Assembly: GCA_021775315.1 (NCBI GenBank)
Contig: JAJFIC010000107.1
Span: 1 to 42,410, forward strand
DNA: 42,410 bases
Reading direction: 5' to 3'
Source: Paracoccaceae bacterium
GTDB lineage: Bacteria > Pseudomonadota > Alphaproteobacteria > Rhodobacterales > Rhodobacteraceae
Both the position numbers and the translations under genes were made by a program. The notes beneath the pieces were generated by a model. It ran no database searches. It had not been told where the DNA came from and saw nothing but the letters and a program-made list of their open reading frames with translations. Below are positions 1-7,596 of this stretch, one piece after another; the stretch's first letter is position 1, and each line of letters begins with the position of its first letter.

Positions 1-73
1 TGTCGCCGAAAAAATCTTCGGGCCGTTCAACGCCACTAAGCAGTTCGTCCAGTAGTTTCTTGGAAATCGTCAT
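1..73 (-). CDS. IS256-family transposase, N-terminal fragment (runs off the window)
   Basis: Minus-strand translation gives MTISKKLLDELLSGVERPED followed by FFGD, which is the conserved opening of IS256 (mutator-type) transposases. In complete proteins this precedes the DDE catalytic domain. Only 24 residues are visible, so whether the gene is intact cannot be judged. Two ATGs are possible, at 82 and at 73. A good ribosome site (AAGGAG, positions 89-84) lies only 1 nt from the first and 10 nt from the second, so 73 is preferred. Confidence 0.8.
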   Translation of the reverse strand, partial: MTISKKLLDELLSGVERPEDFFGD

Positions 74-151
74 TGTCGTCATGCTCCTTCAGTTTGGAAG
101 CATGAACCAAATTACTCATACACAAAAGTTCGGACACTCTCCGAGGTCCGG
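1..151 (-). mobile_element. IS256-family insertion sequence, 5' end only
   Basis: The window begins inside an insertion sequence read leftwards. The first 73 bases encode the N-terminus of an IS256-type transposase. On the minus strand, positions about 150-120 read GAGAGTGTCCGAAC followed by TTTTGTGTA, which resembles the terminal inverted repeats of IS256-family elements. The exact tip is uncertain (about 146-155), because the other end and the target duplication lie outside the window. The element ends about 30 bp downstream of the HEPN-like gene stop. The family is inferred from the protein and the terminal sequence together. Confidence 0.75.
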
Positions 152-177
152 GCGCTGACCTTTGTTTCGCTTATTGC

Positions 178-756
178 CTAGGGCTCGTTCGGCCATCCAG
201 CGAGCGAACTTCTCGCTGCATTCCCCATGCTTCGCCAATGGGCTTCAATTTGCCTTCGTCTATCACCTGACATATCTTGGGGAACGGTATAGCCGCTATT
301 ATTGCCGACCGCTTCGAGCTCATCAAAAATTTGGCCATAGACAATCTCTGATTGAAGTCTGAGAGGTTTCAGTCTCGGATACGTTTTTGCTCTTTCATAT
401 GGGTCAAAACCTAAGTGTGCAGCAGATGTGTTCCTGTATTTTTGCACGTCCTTCCAAACAGAATCCGAGGTAAGTCCGGGTTCTAAGCCGGCCATCGCAA
501 TCGAAATTTTGTTTCTGACAATATCCACCGAAGAAGAATCGATCAAATTTTTCCAATGGCAATCGTCGGAATGACTCCCAAAGTGTTTCCACCAAGAAAC
601 AATCACGCTGTCCATTAGGCTGCCTCGGTATATGCGAAAGAAATTTAACTCTTCTTTTTCGGGTGTTTGAAGCGCGTCATACATCAATATTCGAGTAAGA
701 AGCTCGGTAAGTGAATGCAAAGTTTCACGGAGCTTTTGAACTTGATCCTCGCTCAT
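178..756 (-). CDS. HEPN / AbiU2-like hypothetical protein
   Basis: This 192-residue protein is not recognised with certainty. It is largely alpha-helical in appearance and carries R108-N-T-S-A-A-H114, which fits the R-x(4-6)-H motif of HEPN ribonuclease domains. The segment around residues 36-60 resembles the AbiU2 subgroup, whose members occur in phage-defence and toxin contexts. That link is inference from motif and general look only. The start codon directly abuts the rpoD stop codon (TAG then ATG, no gap), so it could be translated by coupling from rpoD mRNA. It is visibly richer in A+T than the housekeeping genes beside it and has an IS256 end just downstream, which suggests horizontal acquisition. 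No antitoxin partner such as a MNT nucleotidyltransferase is visible in the window; one could lie beyond the IS. Confidence 0.6.
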   Translation of the reverse strand: MSEDQVQKLRETLHSLTELLTRILMYDALQTPEKEELNFFRIYRGSLMDSVIVSWWKHFGSHSDDCHWKNLIDSSSVDIVRNKISIAMAGLEPGLTSDSVWKDVQKYRNTSAAHLGFDPYERAKTYPRLKPLRLQSEIVYGQIFDELEAVGNNSGYTVPQDMSGDRRRQIEAHWRSMGNAARSSLAGWPNEP

Positions 757-2796
757 CTACTGATCCAAGAACGACCTTAGCTTTCGCGACCGGCTCGGGT
801 GCTTCAGCTTCCGCAACGCTTTGGCCTCGATCTGCCGGATACGCTCCCGCGTCACGCTGAACTGCTGGCCGACTTCTTCCAGCGTGTGGTCGGTGTTCAT
901 GCCGATGCCAAAGCGCATGCGCAGGACGCGTTCTTCGCGGGGGGTGAGCGATGCCAGCACCCGGGTTGTGGTTTCCTTGAGGTTGCCCTGAATGGCGCTG
1001 TCCAGTGGCAGGACGGCGTTTTTGTCTTCGATGAAATCGCCCAGCTGGCTGTCTTCTTCGTCGCCAATCGGGGTTTCGAGCGAAATCGGTTCTTTGGCGA
1101 TTTTCATCACCTTGCGGACCTTTTCCAGCGGCATTTGCAGCTTGGCGGCCAGTTCCTCGGGCGTTGGTTCGCGGCCGATTTCGTGCAGCATTTGCCGACC
1201 GGTGCGCACCAGTTTGTTGATGGTTTCGATCATATGGACCGGAATTCGGATGGTGCGGGCCTGATCGGCGATGGACCGTGTGATCGCCTGACGGATCCAC
1301 CATGTTGCGTAAGTCGAGAATTTATAGCCGCGGCGGTATTCGAATTTATCGACCGCTTTCATCAGGCCGATATTGCCTTCCTGAATGAGGTCAAGGAATT
1401 GCAGGCCGCGATTGGTGTATTTCTTGGCGATGGAAATCACCAGACGCAGGTTCGCCTCGACCATTTCCTTTTTCGCCAGACGGGCCTCGCGCTCGCCCTT
1501 TTGCACCTGATTGACGATGCGGCGGTATTCCGAGATGTCAACGCCGACATATTGGCCAACTTCGGCCATTTCGGTGCGCAGCTCGACCGCTTTGTCGCGG
1601 AAGCGTTCGATGAATGTGTTCCAGCCGCGCCCGGTTTTTTCGGCCACTTGATCCAGCCATGTCGGGTCAAGTTCGCGGCCACGATAGGCGTCGATGAAAT
1701 CACGGCGGTTGATGCGCGACTGGTCGGCCAGTTTCACCATCGCGCCGTCGATCATCATGATCTTGCGGTTGATGCCGTAAAGCTGGTCAATCAGGGCTTC
1801 GATCCGGTTGTTATGCAGGTGCAGTGAATTCACCAGTTCGACGATTTCGGCGCGCAGGGCCTGATATTTGGTTTCCTGCTTTTTGGTGAACGAGCTGTCT
1901 TCGTTCAGGGTGGCGGAAATCCGGTTGTCCTGCATGTCGGCCAGCATCAGGTAATCGGATGCGATCCGGTCGAGGGTTTCCAGAACTTGCGGTTTAAGGG
2001 CGGCCTCCATCGCGGCGAGCGACAGGTTTGCCGGATCGTCTTCGTCATCATCATCGTCGTCATCGCGCGTGATCGGGTTGCCGTCGGCATCTTTTTCCGG
2101 TTCCACAACAGCGGCTGGTTTCGGCGGCGGGGCCGCTTCGACTGCGGGGATGGCTTCTGGCGGGATGGATCCGGCGCCGGGTCCGGCATTTGGGTTTACG
2201 GCCACGGATTCTACGTCGTCGTCGTCAATCGTGCCGCTAAACGTGGTTTCCAGATCAATCACGTCGCGTAGCAGAATTTCCTCTTCCAGCAATTCGTCGC
2301 GCCAGATGGTGATCGCCTGAAAGGTCAGCGGGCTTTCGCACAGGCCAGCGATCATGGTATTGCGCCCGGCCTCGATCCGTTTTGCGATGGCGATTTCGCC
2401 CTCGCGCGACAGCAATTCAACCGAGCCCATTTCGCGCAGATACATCCGCACCGGGTCATCCGTGCGATCCAGAACTTCGGTCGTGGAGGTCGAAACCGCG
2501 ACCTCTTTTGAGGATTCCGAGGCGACCAGATCAGTGGATTTCTGATCTTCTTCTTCGGCGTCTTCATCTTCGATGATATTGATGCCCATTTCGCTGAGCA
2601 TCGACATCACGTCTTCGATTTGTTCACTAGAGACCTGTTCGGGCGGCAGAACCTTGTTCAGTTCGTCATAAGTGATATAGCCGCGCGTCCGCGCATCGCC
2701 GATCATCTTTTTGACGGAGGTTTGGCTCATGTCGCCTAGGGCGGATCGGTCGCCTTGGTCGTCGGTTTTTGTCGCGTCTGTGTCCTTGGGGGCCAT
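757..2796 (-). CDS. rpoD: RNA polymerase primary sigma factor RpoD (sigma-70)
   Basis: The 679-residue housekeeping sigma factor directs RNA polymerase to most vegetative promoters. Region 1.1 is at the N-terminus ([20 protein letters not shown]). Region 1.2 follows ([21 protein letters not shown]), then a long non-conserved spacer with an acidic run of Asp/Glu around residue 247. Region 2 contains [20 protein letters not shown] and [20 protein letters not shown] (core binding and -10 recognition). Region 4 near the C-terminus has [20 protein letters not shown] (-35 recognition helix-turn-helix), and the protein ends in LRSFLDQ. Length and architecture are normal for alphaproteobacteria. It lies about 100 bp downstream of dnaG on the same strand, the classic macromolecular-synthesis arrangement. 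The intervening gap carries clustered GANTC sites. Confidence 0.98.
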   Translation of the reverse strand: MAPKDTDATKTDDQGDRSALGDMSQTSVKKMIGDARTRGYITYDELNKVLPPEQVSSEQIEDVMSMLSEMGINIIEDEDAEEEDQKSTDLVASESSKEVAVSTSTTEVLDRTDDPVRMYLREMGSVELLSREGEIAIAKRIEAGRNTMIAGLCESPLTFQAITIWRDELLEEEILLRDVIDLETTFSGTIDDDDVESVAVNPNAGPGAGSIPPEAIPAVEAAPPPKPAAVVEPEKDADGNPITRDDDDDDDEDDPANLSLAAMEAALKPQVLETLDRIASDYLMLADMQDNRISATLNEDSSFTKKQETKYQALRAEIVELVNSLHLHNNRIEALIDQLYGINRKIMMIDGAMVKLADQSRINRRDFIDAYRGRELDPTWLDQVAEKTGRGWNTFIERFRDKAVELRTEMAEVGQYVGVDISEYRRIVNQVQKGEREARLAKKEMVEANLRLVISIAKKYTNRGLQFLDLIQEGNIGLMKAVDKFEYRRGYKFSTYATWWIRQAITRSIADQARTIRIPVHMIETINKLVRTGRQMLHEIGREPTPEELAAKLQMPLEKVRKVMKIAKEPISLETPIGDEEDSQLGDFIEDKNAVLPLDSAIQGNLKETTTRVLASLTPREERVLRMRFGIGMNTDHTLEEVGQQFSVTRERIRQIEAKALRKLKHPSRSRKLRSFLDQ

Positions 2797-2822
2797 CGGT
2801 CAGTCCTGCTCTCGGAAGGGGC

Positions 2823-2888
2823 GAATCACCTGTTGGTGGCGCGCGCGCGAAGATTTATGCGAATCAACACAGCGAATCACTGATTCGC
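2823..2888. promoter_or_regulatory. GANTC cluster and palindrome in the dnaG-rpoD gap
   Basis: Four GANTC sites (2823-2827, 2861-2865, 2874-2878, 2882-2886) fall within 66 bp; by chance one is expected per about 256 bp. Three are part of a repeated GCGAATCA word, and the last two form the perfect palindrome GCGAATCA-C-TGATTCGC (2872-2888). GANTC is the target of the alphaproteobacterial cell-cycle methyltransferase CcrM. The palindrome might instead be a regulator site or an RNA hairpin after dnaG. Confidence 0.55.
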
Positions 2889-2896
2889 AATGCACA

Positions 2897-4837
2897 TTAA
2901 TGCTTTTTCTTTACCCAAACCTCTCCATCTATGAGGTTTTGCAGGTATTTCGACATATTTTCCCGATCTTCGGACTCGGTTCCGCCTTCTGGCAGCACTG
3001 TGCGGGTGGTTTTGTTCCGCGTATCTGTTGCTTGTCCGACGCGCCAAGTCAGGCCTTCGTCGACCAATCCGGTCATGTCATGGGCCGCATCTTCGACCTC
3101 GGCGCGGGCGCCGCGTGTGGCTTCGAGTTTTGCCAGTTCTTCGGCCAGTGCGGTGCGCGCTGTTTCGGTTTCTGCGTTCGGTTGAATTGTCGTCAGAAAG
3201 CTTAGATGGCGATAGGCCATCAGTTTTTCAACAGCTTCGCGGCCCAATTCTTGGCCCAGCCGTTCTGTCATCGGTTGACCGCTTTCCGCACAGGATGGGG
3301 CAAGGCGCAGCACAGCGTCGCGCAGGCTGCTGTAACCTTCGGTGGTGAAGTTCAGCCGCTCGATGCTGCTTTCAAACAGGCTGACGAGTTCAGGGTGGTT
3401 GATACAGGTCGCCAGAATGACCGCTTCGCGCAGGCGTTCTTCGGTGCGGGCGTCGCCGCTGCCTTGCGCCAGCATCGAGGCTTTGGCCCCCGGTGTGGCC
3501 AGTTCGGGGCCGCGTTTTTTCCATGGCGTAAAGCTGGACTGACCCCTGCCTTGCGGCTTGAACAACACGGCGCGCAGGTCTTTGATTGCGGCCACATAAT
3601 GGTTGCGGATGGACGGATCGCGAATGGTGCCGATGGCGGATTTGAGGCTGGCGTCAAGGGTTGCGCGACGTTCAGGGCTGTCGAAGTTTTTGCCGTCAAC
3701 TTCGCGTCGCCACAGCAGATGCACCATGGGTTGGGCGGCTTCCAGCAGCTTTTGCATCGCCTGTTTGCCTTGGGATTTGATCAGATCATCAGGGTCCAAC
3801 CCCTCGGGCAGCAGGCAAAATCTAAGGCTGCGGCCCGGTTCCAGCAATGGCAGCGCGATGTCGATCAAGCGCATCGCGGCGCGCAGGCCGGCGGTGTCGC
3901 CATCAAGGGCGATCACCGGTTCGGGCGTCAGGCGCCACAACAACAGCAACTGATCCTCGGTAATGGCAGTGCCAAGTGGGGCGACGGCATGGTCAAATCC
4001 GGCCTGTGCCAAGGCGATCACGTCCATGTAGCCTTCGGCTACGATCAGCGATTGCGCCCGGCCTGCCGCTTCGCGCGCGGGGGCGTGGTTGTAAAGGCTG
4101 CGGCCCTTGTCAAACAGCAGGGTTTCCGGTGAATTCAGGTATTTGGCGCGGGCGTTTGGGTCCATCGCGCGGCCACCAAAGGCGATGCAGCGGTTGCGGA
4201 TATCCCGAATCGGGAACATGATGCGGCCGCGAAAGCGATCAAAGGGTTTGCCGCCGTCATCCGGTTTGATCGCCAATCCGGCATCGACAATCAAATCCGG
4301 CGTTACGCCTTTGCCGGTCAGATGCTGAAATAAAGCGGTGCGGGTGTCTGGCGCAAAGCCAATTTCAAAGCGTTCAAGCGTGGCATCAGGCAGGGCGCGC
4401 CCGGTCAGATAATCCCGCGCGGCGGTGCCTTGCGCGGTTTTCAGTTGCAGGCGGTAAAACTGCACCGCCTGTTCCATCACGTCGACCAGTTTTGTACGCT
4501 GATCGGCCTTGATTTGCGCTTGCGGGTCGCGCGCGGGCATGGTCATGCCAGCCTCGCGGGCCATAATCTCGACCGCTTCCATAAAGCCGACATTTTCGGT
4601 TTCACGGATAAAGTTCAGCGCGTCACCTTTGGCGTGGCAACCAAAGCAATAATAAAAGCCCTTGCGGTCATCCAGATGAAAAGACGCGGTTTTTTCCTGA
4701 TGGAACGGGCAGGGTGCCCAGTAATCGCCCTTGCCCTGATTGGTTTTCTTGGCGTCCCACGTGACTTTGCGCCCGACCACTTGGGCCAGCGATGTTCGTG
4801 TACGCAGCTCGTCTAGGAATCCGGGGGGCAGGCTCAT
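2897..4837 (-). CDS. dnaG: DNA primase DnaG
   Basis: Primase makes the short RNA primers for DNA replication and works with the DnaB helicase. The 646-residue protein starts with the CHC2 zinc finger: C43-P-F-H46 and C64-F-G-C67. The RNA-polymerase core and TOPRIM domain follow, with the TOPRIM glutamate in VAEGYMDVIALAQAG (about residue 268) and the acidic motif ALDGDTAG further on. The C-terminal part, after a Pro/Gly-rich linker near residue 430, corresponds to the helicase-binding domain. Length is normal. It precedes rpoD by about 100 bp and is likely co-transcribed with it. Two GANTC sites lie 31-54 bp upstream of its start. Confidence 0.97.
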   Translation of the reverse strand: MSLPPGFLDELRTRTSLAQVVGRKVTWDAKKTNQGKGDYWAPCPFHQEKTASFHLDDRKGFYYCFGCHAKGDALNFIRETENVGFMEAVEIMAREAGMTMPARDPQAQIKADQRTKLVDVMEQAVQFYRLQLKTAQGTAARDYLTGRALPDATLERFEIGFAPDTRTALFQHLTGKGVTPDLIVDAGLAIKPDDGGKPFDRFRGRIMFPIRDIRNRCIAFGGRAMDPNARAKYLNSPETLLFDKGRSLYNHAPAREAAGRAQSLIVAEGYMDVIALAQAGFDHAVAPLGTAITEDQLLLLWRLTPEPVIALDGDTAGLRAAMRLIDIALPLLEPGRSLRFCLLPEGLDPDDLIKSQGKQAMQKLLEAAQPMVHLLWRREVDGKNFDSPERRATLDASLKSAIGTIRDPSIRNHYVAAIKDLRAVLFKPQGRGQSSFTPWKKRGPELATPGAKASMLAQGSGDARTEERLREAVILATCINHPELVSLFESSIERLNFTTEGYSSLRDAVLRLAPSCAESGQPMTERLGQELGREAVEKLMAYRHLSFLTTIQPNAETETARTALAEELAKLEATRGARAEVEDAAHDMTGLVDEGLTWRVGQATDTRNKTTRTVLPEGGTESEDRENMSKYLQNLIDGEVWVKKKH

Positions 4838-4867
4838 GATGCGCCAATATCGGACGGCTGGCGCAAG

Positions 4868-4891
4868 GATTCAAGGCGGCGCAAACGATTC
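4868..4891. promoter_or_regulatory. Two GANTC sites upstream of dnaG
   Basis: GATTC occurs at 4868-4872 and 4887-4891, within the 92-bp gap in front of dnaG. These are potential CcrM methylation sites and echo the cluster in front of rpoD. Two sites in 24 bp could be chance, so the regulatory role is inference. Confidence 0.35.
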
Positions 4892-4893
4892 TG

Positions 4894-4928
4894 GCCTTCG
4901 GCGAGGATATTTTTTGAAAAAGAGAAGG
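4894..4928. repeat. Dispersed intergenic repeat, copy 1
   Basis: This 35-bp element starts GCCTTCGGCGAGGATATTTT and ends GAAAAAGAGAAGG. It matches 30 of 35 positions of a second copy at 41290-41324 in the same orientation. Both copies sit in gaps upstream of minus-strand genes. The GC-rich start can form a small hairpin followed by T residues, so it may act as a weak terminator or as part of a family-wide repeat. Confidence 0.7.
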
Positions 4929-4929
4929 T

Positions 4930-5250
4930 TCAGGGGCTGGTAATCTGGATGGTTTGGCGCAGGCTGCCGTCTTGTCGGTTGAAGATCAGGATCTGGTTGT
5001 CTGTGGTGACCACGCCATACCAGTCGTTTGCTTGGGTAAAAGCGGTTGCGGTGGTTCCGTCGGGCAGGCTGATCGTTTCGGGCAATGGCACGGGGTCTTG
5101 GGCCGATTGAATAACATTCGGCACACGGATGACAATCAGAACAATGATGGTTACAAGACCCGCAATCATCGTGGCGGTCAGGATCGTTACGAGTATTCTG
5201 AGAAACCGCAGATTTGCGGGTTCGCCTGTGTTTTCTGGAAGTGGTGCCAT
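4930..5250 (-). CDS. DUF6476 family membrane protein
   Basis: The 106-residue protein begins MAPLPENTGEPANLRFLRIL. One strongly hydrophobic segment at about residues 19-42 predicts a single membrane span with a short cytoplasmic N-terminus. The remaining 60 residues (NDWYGVVTTDNQILIFNRQD) would lie in the periplasm. This fits the small DUF6476 family found in Rhodobacterales; no function is known. The open frame extends further upstream, but ATG 5250 is preferred because the upstream part overlaps rluD and has biased, shadow-like composition. Its ATG overlaps the rluD ATG on the other strand (shared CATG, 5248-5251). Confidence 0.8.
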   Translation of the reverse strand: MAPLPENTGEPANLRFLRILVTILTATMIAGLVTIIVLIVIRVPNVIQSAQDPVPLPETISLPDGTTATAFTQANDWYGVVTTDNQILIFNRQDGSLRQTIQITSP

Positions 5251-6271
5251 GTCTGATCCGATCCTGCGCGTTATTATCGGGGAAAACCCTGCCCCACGGC
5301 TTGATAAGGCGTTGGCGGCAATTGTGCCAGAGGCGGCTTCGCTTAGTCGGTCAAGATTGGGCAAGCTGATCGAAGAGGGCGCGGTTGCGCGCGAAGGCGG
5401 CGATGTCGTGCGGGCGCTGAAAACCAAGGCGGTTGAAGGCGAGGTTTGGCTGATCACGTTGCCAAAGGCGGTGGACGTGGAAGCGCAACCTGAAGACATA
5501 CCGCTTGATGTGGTGTTTGAGGATGACGATCTGATCGTGGTTAACAAACCCGCCGGTATGGTGGTGCATCCGGCGCCGGGGTCTGAAAGCGGCACGCTGG
5601 TCAATGCATTGCTGCATCATTTCGGTGGCAACTTGTCCGGCATTGGCGGCGAAAAGCGCCCCGGTATTGTGCATCGGATTGACAAGGATACATCCGGTTT
5701 GCTGGTGGTGGCGAAATCGGATCGGGCGCATCATGGTCTGGCGGCGCAGTTTGCCGATCATTCGCTGGAGCGTCATTACCGCGCGATTTGTTATGGTGTG
5801 CCGAGCCGGGGTGATCCGCGGTTGGCGGGCGTTCGCGGTGTGGCGTTTGAAGAGGGTAATGTTGTGCGGATTTCCGGCAATATCGCGCGCCACAAGGCCG
5901 ATCGTAAACGTCAGACTGTGGTGATCAATGCCGGGCGTCACGCGATCACCCGGTTGCGGGTTGTGCAGGACTTGGCGGTTGCGGCCTTGGTGGATTGCTG
6001 GCTTGAAACCGGGCGCACCCATCAGATACGGGTGCATCTGACCCATGTCGGTCATGCGCTGATCGGGGACATCACCTATGGCGGGCGGCGGTCGATTTCG
6101 GCCAAGACCTTACCGCCCGAGGCGATTGCCGCGATCAAAGCATTTCCGCGACAGGCCTTACATGCGGCGACTTTGGGGTTCAAACATCCGGTCAGCGGTG
6201 CGTTTCTGCGGTTTGAGGCTGAGATGCCGCAAGACATGCAAGACCTGTTGGCCATATTGGCGAAACATTAG
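5249..6271 (+). CDS. rluD: RluA-family 23S rRNA pseudouridine synthase (RluD-like)
   Basis: The 340-residue enzyme converts specific uridines of 23S rRNA to pseudouridine. An S4-type RNA-binding domain is at residues 16-75 (PRLDKALAAIVPEAASLSRS). The catalytic domain carries the RluA signature VHRIDKDTSGLLVVAKS with the catalytic Asp at about 145, and a later GRTHQIRVHLTHVGHALIGD motif. The frame is open back to 5129, but that segment lies opposite the DUF6476 membrane span. ATG 5249 with GGAAG a few bases upstream gives the usual family start. RluD-type specificity (helix 69) is likely from the S4 plus catalytic layout but not proven; RluC is the alternative. Confidence 0.9.
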   Translation: MSDPILRVIIGENPAPRLDKALAAIVPEAASLSRSRLGKLIEEGAVAREGGDVVRALKTKAVEGEVWLITLPKAVDVEAQPEDIPLDVVFEDDDLIVVNKPAGMVVHPAPGSESGTLVNALLHHFGGNLSGIGGEKRPGIVHRIDKDTSGLLVVAKSDRAHHGLAAQFADHSLERHYRAICYGVPSRGDPRLAGVRGVAFEEGNVVRISGNIARHKADRKRQTVVINAGRHAITRLRVVQDLAVAALVDCWLETGRTHQIRVHLTHVGHALIGDITYGGRRSISAKTLPPEAIAAIKAFPRQALHAATLGFKHPVSGAFLRFEAEMPQDMQDLLAILAKH

Positions 6272-6274
6272 CCC

Positions 6275-6303
6275 CTTGAAATTCACTTATCTGATACCTA
6301 TTT
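6275..6303 (+). promoter_or_regulatory. Candidate heat-shock (sigma-32) promoter of rpoH
   Basis: CTTGAAA at 6275-6281, 15 bases, then CCTATTT at 6297-6303 resembles the sigma-32 consensus (CTTGAAA, 13-17 bases, CCCCATNT). It lies 39 bp upstream of rpoH ATG, directly after the rluD stop. This would allow RpoH to amplify its own expression. Confidence 0.55.
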
Positions 6304-6342
6304 CGGCTATGTAACGATTATTAACATCGAACAGGGAAGCAA

Positions 6343-7236
6343 ATGAGCTACGCAAATCTACCGGCCCCGTCACCAGAACAGGGCTTGAACCGTTATATGC
6401 AGGAAATCCGCAAGTTCCCAATGCTGGAACATGATGTGGAATTCATGCTGGCCAAGCGCTGGGTGGACCACGAAGACAGTGGTGCGGCCCATAAACTGGT
6501 CACTTCGCATCTGCGTCTGGCGGCGAAAATTGCCATGGGTTATCGCGGCTACGGCTTGCCGGTGGCCGAGGTGGTCTCTGAGGCCAATGTCGGTTTGATG
6601 CAGGCGGTCAAACGCTTTGATCCCGACAAGGGTTTTCGATTGTCGACCTATGCTATGTGGTGGATCCGGGCCTCGATCCAGGAATATATCCTGCGATCAT
6701 GGAGCCTTGTGAAAATGGGCACGACCTCGGCGCAAAAAAAGCTGTTTTTCAACCTGCGTAAGGCGAAAAACCGGATTGGTGCGCTGGAAACCGGCGATTT
6801 GCGCCCGGAAAATGTTGAGCGTATCGCCACCGATCTGAATGTGACCGAGGCTGAGGTGGTTTCGATGAACCGGCGCATGTCGGGTGGGGATGCGTCGCTG
6901 AATGCGCAAATCTCGACCGACGGCGAGGGGGCTTCGGAATGGCAGGACTGGTTGGAAGATGAGGATGCGGATCAGGCCGGGGACTACGCTGAAAAGCAGG
7001 AACTGGACACAAGACGCGAATTGCTGATGGAGGCGATGGGCGATCTGAATGACCGCGAAAAGGACATTCTAATGAAGCGCAAGCTGGAAGACCGGCCTGT
7101 GACACTGGAAGAATTGTCCGCTGTTTATGACGTCAGCCGCGAACGTATCCGCCAGATTGAAGTTCGGGCGTTTGAAAAGCTGCAAAAGAAAATGCGCGAG
7201 CTGGCGGTTCAAAAAGGCATGATGGCAACCGCTTGA
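6343..7236 (+). CDS. rpoH: RNA polymerase sigma-32 factor RpoH
   Basis: This 297-residue alternative sigma factor drives the heat-shock regulon. It has region 2 (EANVGLMQAVKRFDPDKGFR, then STYAMWWIRASIQEYILRSW) and the RpoH-specific box QKKLFFNLRK at residues 131-140, which separates it from RpoD and other sigma factors. Region 4 is [20 protein letters not shown]. Alphaproteobacteria often have two RpoH copies, and which one this is cannot be told. A sigma-32-like promoter lies just upstream. The DUF4389 gene follows after 20 bp and may be co-transcribed. Confidence 0.96.
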   Translation: MSYANLPAPSPEQGLNRYMQEIRKFPMLEHDVEFMLAKRWVDHEDSGAAHKLVTSHLRLAAKIAMGYRGYGLPVAEVVSEANVGLMQAVKRFDPDKGFRLSTYAMWWIRASIQEYILRSWSLVKMGTTSAQKKLFFNLRKAKNRIGALETGDLRPENVERIATDLNVTEAEVVSMNRRMSGGDASLNAQISTDGEGASEWQDWLEDEDADQAGDYAEKQELDTRRELLMEAMGDLNDREKDILMKRKLEDRPVTLEELSAVYDVSRERIRQIEVRAFEKLQKKMRELAVQKGMMATA

Positions 7237-7256
7237 TCCTAAAGGAGGATGTTCAA

Positions 7257-7547
7257 ATGAGTGATGCAGATAAAGTACAAGATCCCGTGGATCCGACCTA
7301 TGCGCCACCGCGTAATATTTGGATGCGTGGACTGTTTATGCTGATTTTCGCGGCCTTATTTGGTCTGGCAGAAACTGTGCTTGTGGTCGTGGCCGTGATC
7401 CAGTTTTTGTGGATGGTGTTTGCCAAGGAAAAGAATGCTGGTTTGGCGGATTTTGGCCAAAGCTTGGGTCACTGGTTGGCGCAAGTCGCTGAATTTCAGA
7501 CAGCCTCGACAGATGACAAGCCGTTTCCCTGGGCCAAATGGCCCTGA
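7257..7547 (+). CDS. DUF4389 domain small membrane protein
   Basis: The 96-residue protein begins MSDADKVQDPVDP, has one or two hydrophobic segments at about residues 24-52 (MRGLFMLIFAALFGLAETVL), and a polar C-terminus ending in PWAKWP. This is the layout of DUF4389 proteins, small inner-membrane proteins of unknown role. The start is fixed by an excellent ribosome site, AAAGGAGGA at 7241-7249. The longer frame from 7233 overlaps the rpoH stop and is not used. It probably shares the rpoH transcript. Confidence 0.8.
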   Translation: MSDADKVQDPVDPTYAPPRNIWMRGLFMLIFAALFGLAETVLVVVAVIQFLWMVFAKEKNAGLADFGQSLGHWLAQVAEFQTASTDDKPFPWAKWP

Positions 7548-7564
7548 CTTGATCAGGTCAGGCG

Positions 7565-7596
7565 CAATAGGGCGGGCCTTGTATGGCCGCCTATTG
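7565..7596. terminator. Hairpin between convergent genes
   Basis: CAATAGG-GCGG-GCC at 7565-7578 and GGCCGCCTATTG at 7585-7596 pair with two bulged G residues around a short TTGTAT loop. It lies between the DUF4389 gene and the convergent dipeptidase gene, overlapping the latter's stop codon. No long T-run is present on either side, so it is a plausible but weak bidirectional terminator. Confidence 0.45.

Noticed and set aside
799-1827. 342-residue open frame opposite rpoD
   Set aside because: Antisense shadow of a highly conserved gene, no ribosome site and no recognisable domain.
3206-4132. 308-residue open frame opposite dnaG
   Set aside because: Shadow of dnaG codons in GC-rich DNA; no family features.
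5129-5248. Upstream extension of rluD
   Set aside because: Lies opposite the DUF6476 membrane segment; the family start and ribosome site fit 5249.
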